64,000 nucleotides of DNA from Acephala macrosclerotiorum (taxonomy: Eukaryota > Ascomycota > Leotiomycetes > Helotiales > Mollisiaceae): the NCBI GenBank assembly GCA_014904845.1, contig MU119210.1:186001-250000 (forward strand), written 5' to 3'. The position numbers and the translations under genes were made by a program. Below the pieces are notes generated by a model, which did not search any database, was not told the DNA's origin, and worked only from the letters and a program-made list of their open reading frames with translations. How positions within the stretch are numbered: position 1 is the first letter of the stretch; every line of letters starts with the position of its first letter. This document shows positions 32,786-43,729 of this stretch, piece after piece.

Positions 32786-34822
32786 CTACAATTGCACCTC
32801 CACACGTCCCTCACCACCAGGCGCACCAGACGACAGAGTTGGGAGAAGGTAGGTGATATCATCCCAAGGATGTCTGTACAAGCCAGTGCGCAGTCTCTTC
32901 TGGTCAAGGTAATGGGCAATTAAACCAATGGATCGGCCAAGAACGAAGAGACCGTTCAAGACACCCATCTGCAAGTAATCCTCAGCCTCTTCAGGGGTGA
33001 AAGCACCGCAGTTGCGCATCAAGTCAACGAAGCAGACAGCGACCGCACCATCGACGTTCAAGATCAAGTTGTCCTTCTTCGATGTGGTAACGGACTCAAC
33101 GGCAAGAGCATAGTCGAGCATCTTGCAGCTGGGGAAGCGCTTCTTGACGAACTCCTTAACAAGCTCGACACGAAGATCGGGGTTGTTGCGGGACTTGACC
33201 TTGTGGCCAATACCTGGGATGAGCTTGTTCTGCTTGCGCATGGTGTCGACGAAGTCACGTGGGGAGAGACCCTTGTCGAAGGCCTTGGTGAACTCCTCGG
33301 CAGCACCGTCAAGAGCACCACCGAATCTTGAACCGATGGTCAACAAACCTGATACAAGAGCGGAGATGAGGTCCTTTCCGGCTCTGGTTGTGATGATGGT
33401 GTTCATGGCCCCGGAGACAGCTGGACCGTGGTCGGCAGTCAACATGAGCACCATTTCGAGGAACTTGCTGGCGTAGTCTGGGAGACGGCGACGGAACCAG
33501 AGCAAGGACATGACACCTCCAATACCAATATCCTCCTTGAAAACGTCGGAAATTGGCATACCAGCGTACAGGAGTTCTTGTCCACGGTCGTCGGAGATGG
33601 TGGAGATGAAGGCAGCAGGCTTTCGGATGAGACCAAGCTCCTGAGCCCATGAGTAGTCAAGTGGAATCTTTGGTACGACTGGCTCAGGTTGAGGAACGAT
33701 GGTACCCTCCTTGACGAGCTTCTGGTAGAGTTTGCTGAGGACAGCTGGCATGTCCTCGAATGTGTCTGGGACGAAGAAACCGGCCTCCTTCATGGACTTG
33801 TTCTTGATGGCAGCAGTCTCGAGCTGGGAGTTGGCGAATGAACCAGCGTGTCCGAACTGAACCTCGGTCTTGAACATGCTTGCGCAAGTACCAATGGCCC
33901 ATGCGACAATTGGTTTGGTGATGGTTCCGTTCTTGACAGCCTCAATGACACGGTATTCCTCGACACCTCCAACTTCTCCCAAAAGCAAGAGGATCTTGCA
34001 CTCAGGGTCGGCCTCGTATCTCAGAAGATGGTCAATGAACGTTGTGCTGGGGTATCTGTCACCACCAATAGCAACACCCTCATAAACACCGTCGGTTGTG
34101 TTGGCAATGATATTGTTCAGCTCGTTAGACATACCGCCGGACTTGGAGACGTATCCGACGGAACCCTTGCGGTAGAGCTTGGAGGCGACAATGTTGTCCA
34201 TCATGCCACCAGTGTTACCGATCTTGAAGCATCCAGGCTTGATACCACCGACAGTCGCGGGACCAATGATGGTAATGCCCTTCTTCTTAGCAACGTGGAG
34301 GATCTCACGGGCACGCTGCAGATTTTGTTAGACCGAATTTGAGCTTTTGCAGACATTGAAACTTACTCTCTCGGGGACACCTTCAGCAATGATGGCAATT
34401 GACTTGATTTGTGGGTATTCCATGAGCTCCATGGTGGATTGGTAGACCGATCGGGAAGATGCGAAGTTAACAACGGTGTCAACATCCGAGTGCTTAGCCA
34501 TTGCCTTCTCTACATCTTGGTAGACGGGCAGCAGAGTCTCGCTGGTTCCCCAGTACATCTTACTCACAAATTGACCGCCGAATGTGTAGATAATGCCGGC
34601 AACGGAGGGGGTCTTGCGCTTGCAGATGAAATCGAAGTCGAGCATGCCCTGGACGGCTCGTGGCTGGAGACCATAGACGAAGCATCGTGTCTTGTCGTGG
34701 AAGAGAGTGTGTTCTGCGCGAGGGCTGAGAGGACGAGAGGGAGCTGCGAAACGGCGGATGTTGTCGTTGGCAGAGAGTCCTGCTGATGGTGCGGCAGGCC
34801 CGTTGGCGGTGGCAGAAGGCAT
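32786..34822 (-). CDS. acl1: ATP-citrate lyase subunit 1 (acl1)
   Basis: A 661-residue subunit of cytosolic ATP-citrate lyase, matching the C-terminal part of the animal single-chain enzyme. Minus-strand exons are 34822-34367 and 34315-32786. It carries the CoA-ligase fold with the phosphohistidine segment [14 protein letters not shown] (His about residue 307), and the citrate-synthase-like lyase domain with [17 protein letters not shown] (about 518). The enzyme converts citrate, CoA and ATP to acetyl-CoA and oxaloacetate, supplying acetyl-CoA for lipids, sterols and histone acetylation. The split into two genes is usual in ascomycetes. The partner subunit lies head to head at 35967, so the two probably share control. 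The short N-terminal Ser/Ala stretch before the fold is variable in the family. Confidence 0.97.
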
Positions 34823-35966
34823 CGTGAAAGACGTGAAGAGTATTGGATCTTTGGAGTGAAAACGTCAGCGATTGCCGTGGTTTTGAAGTACGTTCTCAAG
34901 TACTGCGACGGATGTCCCTGGTGAGATGGGACTCTAGTAGTGGAGAAGGGGAGCGAGTAGCTCGGGAGAGAAAAAAGTAAGCTGGACGTCGAGTTAAACT
35001 TACATCAAGTCAGAAATTGGTACGCCAGCTCTCGTTCGCAGCAGTAGTGAAGTATGAAGCTGAAGGCTGGAAGACGAGAAATGCAGACGAGAAGGAGAGG
35101 TCGTGCAGTCGTGGAGCCTTTTGAGTGAGAGGAGTTGTCTGGAGTGGTGGTGTATTTTGTGCACCGAAGTGGTAATTGGGGAAAAGGCGGTTATGAATCG
35201 TGCGTGCGGTGCAGGCAGGGCCTCAGGAGGTTGTTGAACTCCGAAGTGGTGGACCGGGTGGTTGAGAGGTGTTTCCCAAAAATACAGCCCAAAGAGCTGC
35301 GAAGGACCACACCAAAAGACCACTGAGGCGCAGAACTGACCCCTGTCTGCTCCGCAGCTGTTGTGCCTGTCGGCTTTGTGTTGGGGATTATTTTGGCGCT
35401 AGAATCAACCACTGCAGCTCCCACACTTTCGGACCCCCAAAAACTTCGGCGGCCGTAGTCAGCTCGGCGTCGTCCTAAATTCAGCACATCCCTCAAAAGT
35501 CTCCAATCCAACAACCCTAAAGGCCATTTTCGTCGTTGAGGATCGTGGTACCGCTTAACCCAGGACATTATTCTCCTGCCTCCGAATTTAAATCTCGCCT
35601 TGATAGCCCGATTCTTTCTCTGGTAAGTTGTTAACCCGCCTCTGCTCTCCTGAATCCTCGCATCGCATTCGCATCGCATCAACACTCCCCTCACCCTCAT
35701 AAGACTGCTTCAAAGACCGTCAAAACGTCTGACAGTCCCCCAAGATCCACTTGTACTTCTCAGTTTGCGAGCCTCACCACTCAATCGCACGAAGCAAGTG
35801 TCGGGCTGCCATCGCTGTCGCTCGAACTCTGTTCCTGAGCATCCAAATTTCCTGTGTTCAGGTATTTACATACACAACTTTTTAGCCTCCCGTCAGCAGC
35901 ACACAAAACATTAAAGACTCCATGCTGATACTTTTCGAGCAGTAAACATACCTCACATCCTTTGCA
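34823..35966. promoter_or_regulatory. Bidirectional promoter of acl1 and acl2
   Basis: The two lyase subunit genes start 1,144 bases apart on opposite strands. The interval is free of supported genes. The acl2-proximal half is rich in CT stretches, and a GTAAGT at about 35620 could be the donor of a 5'-leader intron. Co-expression from a shared promoter is inferred from the arrangement. Confidence 0.6.
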
Positions 35967-37934
35967 ATGGCCGCCAAATCCATCCTCGAAGCCGACGGAA
36001 AGGCTATCCTCAACTACCACCTCACCCGCGCCCCAATCATCAAGCCATCTCCTCTCCCGAAGCCTTCCACACACAACCCTCCTCCAAAGCTCGCTTCTCT
36101 CTATTTCCCAGAAGATGAGGACGTAGCAACCATTCTCGACCAGGCCGAAACCTCATACCCATGGCTCTTGGTCCCAGGATCCAAGTTCGTTGCCAAGCCA
36201 GATCAATTGATCAAGCGACGAGGCAAGAGCGGCCTCCTAGCTTTGAACAAGACCTGGCCGGAGGCGAAGGCGTGGATTGCTGAGCGTGCTGGAAAGCCCC
36301 AAAAAGTTGAGCACACTGTTGGTGTTCTGCGACAATTCCTAGTTGAGCCATTCGTGCCTCACCCTGCTGGAACCGAGTACTATATTAACATCAACTCTCA
36401 AAGAGAGGTACGTTTGCCTTTTCATACTTAGTCTTTGGATTTGGCCCCCAATGGTGTCCAAAGTAGGTGCAAGAAGAGACCTCTTGAAATTAAGTCAAAA
36501 ATATCAAAGACTTGTCACACATTGTGCGATGCCCAGTGGGATCAAGAGAGTCAGATTTTGAACAAAAAATGAAATGGCAGAAGCATGTGGGCTCCAAGAA
36601 CCTTTTTATGTCCCCAACCCATGGTTGTGGTTCGGCAATAGATGTACCAACGGGCGGACGAACGGAGGCTAGACCTCAATTTCCAATGTGGGCCACCGCA
36701 TATGGCATCAAGTCCAAAACAGCATCCTATCATCATGCAATTTTTTTACCTGCATTGCCGTGTGTGCGGGCACTCCCGCTGCCAGGGCTCTTGTTTGCCT
36801 CCAGCCTAAAAATTTCCCTTTGCGCCACTTCGATTCAGTTCCCAGACATGGCCCCCATCTTTGATCGACCACGTGCTAACTCTCTGTCACCTGCAGGGCG
36901 ACTGGATCCTCTTCACACACGAGGGAGGTGTCGATGTTGGTGATGTCGATGCTAAGGCCGAGAAGCTCTTGATCCCAGTTGATCTCGAGGAATACCCATC
37001 AAACTTCAAGATTGCCCAAACTCTCTTGAAGAAGGTTCCCAAGGGCGTACACAACATCCTCGTCGACTTCATCAGCAGGCTCTATGCTGTCTACGTTGAC
37101 TGCCAATTCACATACCTCGAGATCAACCCTCTCGTCGTTGTCCCAAGAGAAGATGCCGGAGATGATGCACAATCCGCCGATGTCTACTTCCTGGATTTGG
37201 CCGCCAAGCTTGACCAAACCGCTGAGTTCGAGTGCGGTGTTAAGTGGGCTGTTGCACGATCACCTGCTGCCCTCGGCATGGCTGTCGTCAAGGCTGCGGA
37301 TGGCAAGGTCAACATCGATGCTGGACCACCAATGGAGTTCCCCGCTCCTTTTGGTCGTGAGATGAGCAAGGAGGAAGCCTACATCGCTGAGCTCGACGCT
37401 AAGACTGGTGCATCGCTAAAGTTGACCATCTTGAACGCCAAGGGCCGCGTCTGGACATTGGTTGCTGGTGGTGGTGCTTCCGTCGTCTATGCCGATGCCA
37501 TTGCCAGCAGCGGTTTTGCTGATGAGCTCGCCAACTACGGTGAATACTCCGGTGCCCCAACTGAGACTCAAACCTTCCACTACGCCCGCACTGTCTTGGA
37601 CCTGATGCTCCGCGCTCCTCTATACCCAGAGGGTAAGGTCCTCTTCATCGGTGGTGGTATTGCCAACTTCACCAACGTCGCCTCTACCTTCAAGGGTGTC
37701 ATCCGCGCTCTCCGAGAAGTCGCCCCTCAACTCATCGAGCACAATGTCAGCATCTGGGTTCGTCGTGCCGGTCCCAACTACCAAGAAGGTCTCAAGAACA
37801 TCAAATCAGTTGGTCAGGAGTTAAAGCTAGACATGCACGTTTATGGCCCGGAGATGCACGTCAGTGGTATTGTTCCTTTGGCTCTTGTCCCAGGTAGATT
37901 GGAGGAGAGCAAGGTCAAGGAGTTCAGTGGTTAG
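35967..37934 (+). CDS. acl2: ATP-citrate lyase subunit 2 (acl2)
   Basis: A 492-residue subunit matching the N-terminal part of animal ATP-citrate lyase. Exons are 35967-36407 and 36897-37934. The ATP-grasp fold includes [20 protein letters not shown] and [16 protein letters not shown]; the citrate-binding domain carries [16 protein letters not shown] and [18 protein letters not shown]. Together with acl1 it forms the heteromeric enzyme in the cytosol. The single intron is 489 nt, about ten times the local norm, but its ends (GTACGT and CTGCAG, with a GCTAAC branch) are standard and it joins NSQRE to GDWILF exactly. Two hundred and thirty bases beyond the stop lies a perfect 47-bp inverted repeat. 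Confidence 0.97.
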
Positions 37935-40900
37935 ATGGGATGAAGGAATGGAATGATGATTGCCTTTGCATTGGAGACATTTTGAGCATCTGTTTGATCC
38001 CAGGCAGATCATGGCGTACAAACTTGTTGCTTAGGAACTTTACAATAGATACTCTAATTGTTCACGGTGTTACATGCATCTAGATGTACAGCATCATTTT
38101 CTCCAACCCCTTCTCTTTCTCGCTTCCGAAGTGCGTCATTCAAGCCACTACTGTACAACACCTATCCCTTCGACCGGTGAGACATGGTCCACGCCAGGCA
38201 TCACAGCTAAAATCGTTAGGCAACCACGATTACATAGCTGTGATGCCTGGCGTGGACCATGTCTCACCGGTCGAAGGGATAGTACCAAGCCCTTGGGAAC
38301 TGCTGTTGCTACCTTGGCATATCTGCTCTGGTTTATCGCGTGCACCGGCCCCTCCCGCTCCCAGCCCAGCCTAACCAAAAATAGACACACGCATCAGTCT
38401 TCATATCTTACGGACGTCCGTACGTACAACTCATCAACAATGCACATTCATCAAAACAATCTCACGAGAGCAATCGTGTTCGAAACTTGACTCCGCGGTC
38501 TGTCCGAGGTATTTCGGACTCCTCATTCCGTCGTGTCGTTGTTCCAAAGTGTTGCTTGGTACCTGATCATGACTCGGCGACTTCAGTGCGAACAAGGGTG
38601 TTTGGGAAAGGGGTCCGGCACCACAAGATTAGTTTAGTCCCTAGATAAGGCTGAAGTTGTACGTGGGATAGTCAGTACCGAGGCATAATTTTGGTGTGAG
38701 ATTTAGGAGTAGAAGGTAGAGGTAGTCCCAAGTATTGATTGCATTGATAGGGTAGATCCGAGATCCAACAGCATGGAGATGAAGGACGGGAATCATTCGT
38801 GGGAATAACGAGATGCGGTATATAGCAGATACCACAAGATCAGATCTGTTTTAATCCTTCGTCTCATCTTGGAAGATCTGAAGACGCGACGATGCGAGGA
38901 TGATGTAATTCGGCGAGTTCTGGAATCGGTACAGGTGTGGTGCGAGTTGAAGTACCTAGTTCGGGGCTGAAAGCTCTCCCCTGTTATATTGCTTCTTTCG
39001 CGTATTGCATTGCAGCATTTCCCCAGGTCCCAGAACAAGAAGTAAAAAAGTGTCCGTTGGTCGGTCGCCGATGGATTGGGTTGTGGCTGAGTTTATGTCA
39101 CTTGCTGCACGTATTCATGGGAAAGTACGTGAGGTAAGCTTTGGAGGCTGAGACTCAAGCGATGCGCTCCCCTTTTCGACAGAGTTTGACATTCGGTTAG
39201 GTAGGAATTGTGAATGGAGGGGAAAGCGAAGGGAGCTGCAAATTGAAAGTCTGGAGAGTGGTTCACTTTCCAACTTAAGTTGACTCCTCTTACAGTTCAG
39301 TTTAGACTCATAGTTCAAGACTCGTCGTTCAGTTTATCACGAGAATTTCCAGACCTCCCTCTTGAGCTTCTTGTTTATGGTGTTGCTTCTGGTGCTGAGA
39401 CACTTCGAAGATAGGAGAATTTTGCTTCTCAACTTTCGTTCTCCCACCCATCACGACTATTGTGACGCCTTTTGAGTCAATCCACGAGACGTTAGAGGCT
39501 CTAACATTTCAGAACAAACGACATTTACTACTCTGCTGCGAAAAGAACTTTTCCAACAATACCGAATCCACAATAGTAAAGTTCTGCCTCGAGAGTTCTG
39601 CATCAGCGAAGTGGGACGTTCACAACGAGGTAGCCGTAGAATTTTGAGGTGATGAACTGAAAGTCAAAACGTCAACGGAACGAAAGGCTAGTTGAGTGGT
39701 TCATATAAGAAATTACTAGTAATATCTCTTCGTTTTTGGTATCAATCTGTCCTTGGGTAGGTGTGCTCCTTCCGCTGGGAAGGGATGGATCGAAGGGACT
39801 GGAAACAAAACCAAACGACATCATGGCATTGACGAAATAATGGATGGATCTCTCCCTCTCCTCTTCTTCCAAGAGGCAAAAACACAACGAAAGCTCGAGC
39901 TTTCAAGTGAACTACTTTCATCCAACCTGCACCCTCTACTCTCTAGGCCGACGTCTCGGTTCAACATCGCCCTTCCAAGCGAGCAGTCCTGAGTGGGGCC
40001 ACAAAAAAGTCTTTAATCCCTCTTACACCGCCGCCGTGCCTTACTATGCGTATAGATTTAAATAATCAAATTCACTTCGTCCAATCACAAGGCCGGATGG
40101 TGTGTAAGTAATAACTCATACCAACTGTCTAACCACCACTAATAAGCAACAGAGTTGGTTATCACGTGTCCTTAACATTCAATGTACGGACAAGGTCCTG
40201 AGTTGTAAGTCCATCTTCAGGATCTCATTCAAATAACAAAAACTAATCTGAAAAATAGCGAGCCTCAGTCTGGTCATATTCTTTTTTGCCTTTCGACTCG
40301 CTTGTTAGCGAGGAAAGAGGTATTCGAGCACTTGCTGTTTTGGAGTAGTTATCGTCGTCTTTTTGGCTCCCACTACGACCAAGCGATGCAGCTTGACTTA
40401 AAGGGGCCTTCCAATTATTTTGAGCATTTTCTAATTTCATGTTGGTCTGCTAAACTTATAGTCGTGTAGACGGAGAGTCAAGAACGTGATCGGGCAAAGA
40501 ATAGTGTAGACAGGAAGGCACTTGCCCATACTTACAGAGCTCTGAGCTTCAGAGCATAGCATACGCGGACAGAATTCCAAATATCACGCTAGAGTTATAG
40601 CCTTTTGCAGACTCTTCACGAAAGTCAAACAACCACGAGACTATTTATTTTTGAATAATCTTTCCATACCAGCACATCTGTATCTACATGAAAGATTACA
40701 ATAGACAGCCCTGACAACCCACGAGAGTCTAGCCAGCCCCTTTCAGCAAAAGTACAATGATATCTGATGAAGCCCCACGAAAAACGACGAAGAAGCAATA
40801 CGCCGGTGTAAATGCAGCCCAAAATGCCCGCTCCTGCCCCAATGTACGCAAGCCAGGCTGAAAATGCGTTCAAGTGCTTGGTATAGTCGCAAAGCATACA

Positions 40901-41076
40901 AGAAGTGAAAAGCAAAAACCGCATGGCCAATGAGCCGATGCAAGCAAAACTATCTCCCGAGACGCCGATATTATGATGTATGATGGATCTCGTAAAACAT
41001 TCGACTGCATCGTGCCATTTCAGTGAGGGTGGTATCGGGTATCTGGCGTTGGCGAAAGCCGTTCAACATAGGCTCT
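37935..41076. other. Gene-poor 3.1-kb stretch
   Basis: Apart from the inverted repeat at 38162-38282, I could support no gene. A minus-strand frame of 65 codons (40440-40243) starts with ATG in good context and encodes a hydrophilic peptide beginning MKLENAQNNWKAPLSQ. A second minus-strand frame (40930-40625) contains two hydrophobic stretches. Neither shows a family, conserved splice structure or clear promoter. Confidence 0.45.
38162..38282. repeat. Perfect 47-bp inverted repeat, long hairpin
   Basis: The left arm (38162-38208) and right arm (38236-38282) are exact reverse complements over all 47 bases. They are separated by 27 bases, inside which AATCGT (38211-38216) and ACGATT (38226-38231) pair again. 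Transcription of either strand would give a nearly unbroken hairpin of 121 nt. It starts 228 bases past the acl2 stop, so it may lie in the acl2 3' UTR. It could be a small-RNA precursor, a miniature inverted-repeat element or a 3'-end structure. I saw no target-site duplication. Confidence 0.9.
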
Positions 41077-43257
41077 TCAATATTCGTCCTGGGAATCGCG
41101 AAGAGGCCGTGCAAGTTGGTTCAGTAATGCGTCGAGTTCTTTCCAGTTCTCGACCTTCTCAGCGAACTTGCGGTGCTTCCGAGATAGAACGTGCTGTTAC
41201 CGAGTCAGTGATATTCTTGGCATTAGCGAAATAGGACATACCTCTTCAAAATCCTCGAATTTATCCTGACAGTTCTCACAATACCCTGGCTTGGGATCTC
41301 TCTTCTCAAGCTTTCTCTGTTTGACTGCTTGTACCTTTCGGGCATTCTCGACCTTCCTCGCGCTCTCCTCTGCTTCAGAAGGGTCGACATCTTCCTCTAT
41401 AAGCCCAAGTCTCCCTTGTCTCATTACCACTCGCGGTGGCGCAGAGTCTTCTCTTGTAGCGACACTGATATCAGTCATACGGTGGGAGCTTGCCAATCCA
41501 TGCGAGCCTGGACCCCCACTATTCTTCTCCAGGACTTTTCTCTGCAGACCGTGGACCTCCTTGCTGGTTCCCACCTTTGCTCCTGGCTGCGCCGCCGTAG
41601 AAGAAATCATCTGAGAGCGGATAGCAGAGGTAATGTTAGATGGTTGGAGCCCTGACGCTACTGGCTCTCCTCCAAACAAACGGCCAGCGCCAGCCCGGCT
41701 GACAAAGGCATTCTGGTTCCCTCGAGAGGATGCTTCAGGATCCGTCTTTTGTGCAAAGGAACCTTTATTTGGAGCGAATGGATTGGCCTGCTTGCTTGAC
41801 ACGCTGACACTTCGATTCGAGCCATCTTCCATCTGTGCCAAAGGCCGTTTGCCGGTCACAGCCTTTGGAGGCTGCATTTTTGTTGCCTCGAACGCGGCGG
41901 CAGCACGAGTCCTGGGGACCATGGCCTTCTCTTTCTCCTGCTGCTTCTGGAGTCTGATCATTTCCTTTTCCTTCTCGGCTTCCCGTCGGCTGTAATCGAC
42001 CTCTTCGATAAAAGGACATTTCCCACCAGATACACTTCGGAACTGTGGCCAATCTCCATCTTCCTTGTTGGCAACCTTAGAATACTCACGAACCATGATT
42101 GGTCTTTGCTTTTCATCGATATCGTGAATATAGATGAATGGCCCCTTGAACAGAGTGATGTCTTTCGTAGCCACTGTAAGGTCGCGGTCGGATGGTCCGT
42201 TGATCCTCTCATTGCGTAGAAGCTGAGAGAGGTCCACTGACTGACCAGCGCGGTGTTTCGTTGACGGTGCTGCATTGCTTCTCGTGTTGTGTCCGTGAGC
42301 TGATTGGCTGTCTGCTTCTGACTCGAACATAACCTTCATTATACGTTGCAATTTCTCCAACGCCCATATTTTCATGCTCAACTCTCGAGCTTTGTACAAC
42401 ACATCCGCATTGCGCCCTTGCTGTCTCCGGACCTCTGCATCTTGTGTGTGGGATGCCAACCTCCTACTGCCTGGAGCTTCGAACGTGAACTTCGGCTTAG
42501 TCCCGAATTCGGATTTATGGTGGGTTGATTCAGATGACCGATCTAGCAGAGATGGATTGATTGTCTGAGGTTGACTGTTCTGAGATTGTGAGTCGTTGGT
42601 TGAGGAGGTAACTGCTTCAGCTGAGACAGGCTGGTTCTCGGGAGGGATATTTCGCGTTGTGACAACATGGGTGACTTCGTTGGAGAAGAACTTCTCTTCG
42701 CGCTGTAGGCACTGTTAGTATATATACTTGGTTGAATGGAGTAGTCAACATACTGCACCAAGCTCAATCACAAGCTTCGAGTACTTGGTTCGAGTTTCCT
42801 CCGGCACACTCTCAAAATAAAAGACGAAGGTTGGGAATATCTTTCTATAGTGCTTCTGCCACACTCTGACCGTCTCAATGTTCTCTCCCTTCTCTGCCTT
42901 TGTGACAACCTGCTGAGGTTTGTCTGCAACAGCAATCAACTGCTTTTCGAAAGAGGATTGTTGTGAGGGATTGGACTTTCGAGTAAACACGCGGCCTTCG
43001 AGGGAAGATTGTGTAGTATGGCGTGGAGGAGTTCGCAATTCTTGGTGGGAATCAAGCATCTGCTTCTTTGTTGGTGGTGGCTGGCCATAAGCTTCCTCCC
43101 GCTGGACGGTGGCATAGGATCGCTTCTGCTTTGATGCTGCAGCAGCCACTGCTCTGTAGGGCGAATTGACGGCATTGGAATTGTTCGACAAGGGCAATCG
43201 CCTCCCAGACATTGTGGAGAGATTGTGCGGCGAAGGTGATAGTGATATTGCTGCCAT
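41077..43257 (-). CDS. DBF4: DBF4-type regulatory subunit of Cdc7 kinase (NimO/Dfp1)
   Basis: A 693-residue protein that activates Cdc7 kinase for origin firing in S phase. Minus-strand exons are 43257-42754, 42702-41242 and 41193-41077. Motif N, a BRCT-like region, spans VWQKHYRKIFPTFVFYFES to REEKFFSNEVTHVVTTR. Motif M is around GPFIYIHDIDEKQRPIMVREY and GKCPFIEEV. The C-terminal motif C is a CCHH zinc finger: GYCENCQDKFEDFEE in exon 2 and HVLSRKHRKFAEKVENW in exon 3, with an intron between the Cys and His pairs. Long linkers are rich in Ser, Lys and Gln, and the middle holds a Glu/Lys coiled coil. The protein is nuclear. An internal ATG at 43212 (MSGRRLPLS) is an alternative start. Confidence 0.95.
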
Positions 43258-43725
43258 AAGAAGGTATTCTCAGTCCTGTAGCAGCGCAAGACCTGGATGA
43301 AGGAGTGGGGTGCACGCGACAGTACACGTCCGACCAGCTTCGGACGACTCTATAATAGCATTGAGAGGGATGATTGAATACTCGCCGGACAAGACTGCAG
43401 GCGTCGCGAGTGCACAAGTCAAGGAGTGTGGTGGGGATAATGCTGGCGGTCTCTCGAATACCCTTCCTTGAAGTTGTTTGGCTGGGCTTTGGCATCAACA
43501 AAGTCGGTTTGCGGGTGGGTCTGAGAAAGCGCGTTCAGGCCAGTGACACCGCACAGCAACCGCTAATGGACTGGGTTAGCGGCCGCTTTATTTATGCACA
43601 ATACCGAATAAAGTTATGCTTCGTTTTTCAAGATGTGCTTTTGATAATGATCTAAACTTGATCTCTATCTTATGAATTGAGCCGGCAGAAAAGCAGGACG
43701 TGTCTGTGCGAATGCTGAGTCGACG
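43258..43725. promoter_or_regulatory. Divergent promoter of DBF4 and ICP55
   Basis: A 468-base head-to-head interval without a gene. It ends in a 5-codon uORF that overlaps the ICP55 start. Confidence 0.5.
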
Positions 43726-43729
43726 ATGA
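43712..43729 (+). promoter_or_regulatory. Five-codon uORF overlapping the ICP55 start
   Basis: The ATG at 43712 starts Met-Leu-Ser-Arg-Arg-stop. Its TGA (43727-43729) overlaps the main ATG (43726-43728) as ATGA, in a different frame. Ribosomes that translate it would stop exactly on the ICP55 start. Confidence 0.5.

Noticed and set aside
40243..40440. A 65-codon minus-strand frame beginning MKLENAQNN
   Set aside because: It has a good ATG context, but it is short, hydrophilic, without motif or neighbours that support it. Kept only as a note under the gene-poor stretch.
40625..40943. Minus-strand frames with hydrophobic stretches resembling a small membrane protein
   Set aside because: No ATG in good context, no family, two overlapping frames of similar quality and no clear splice sites; more likely chance in AT-rich flanking DNA.
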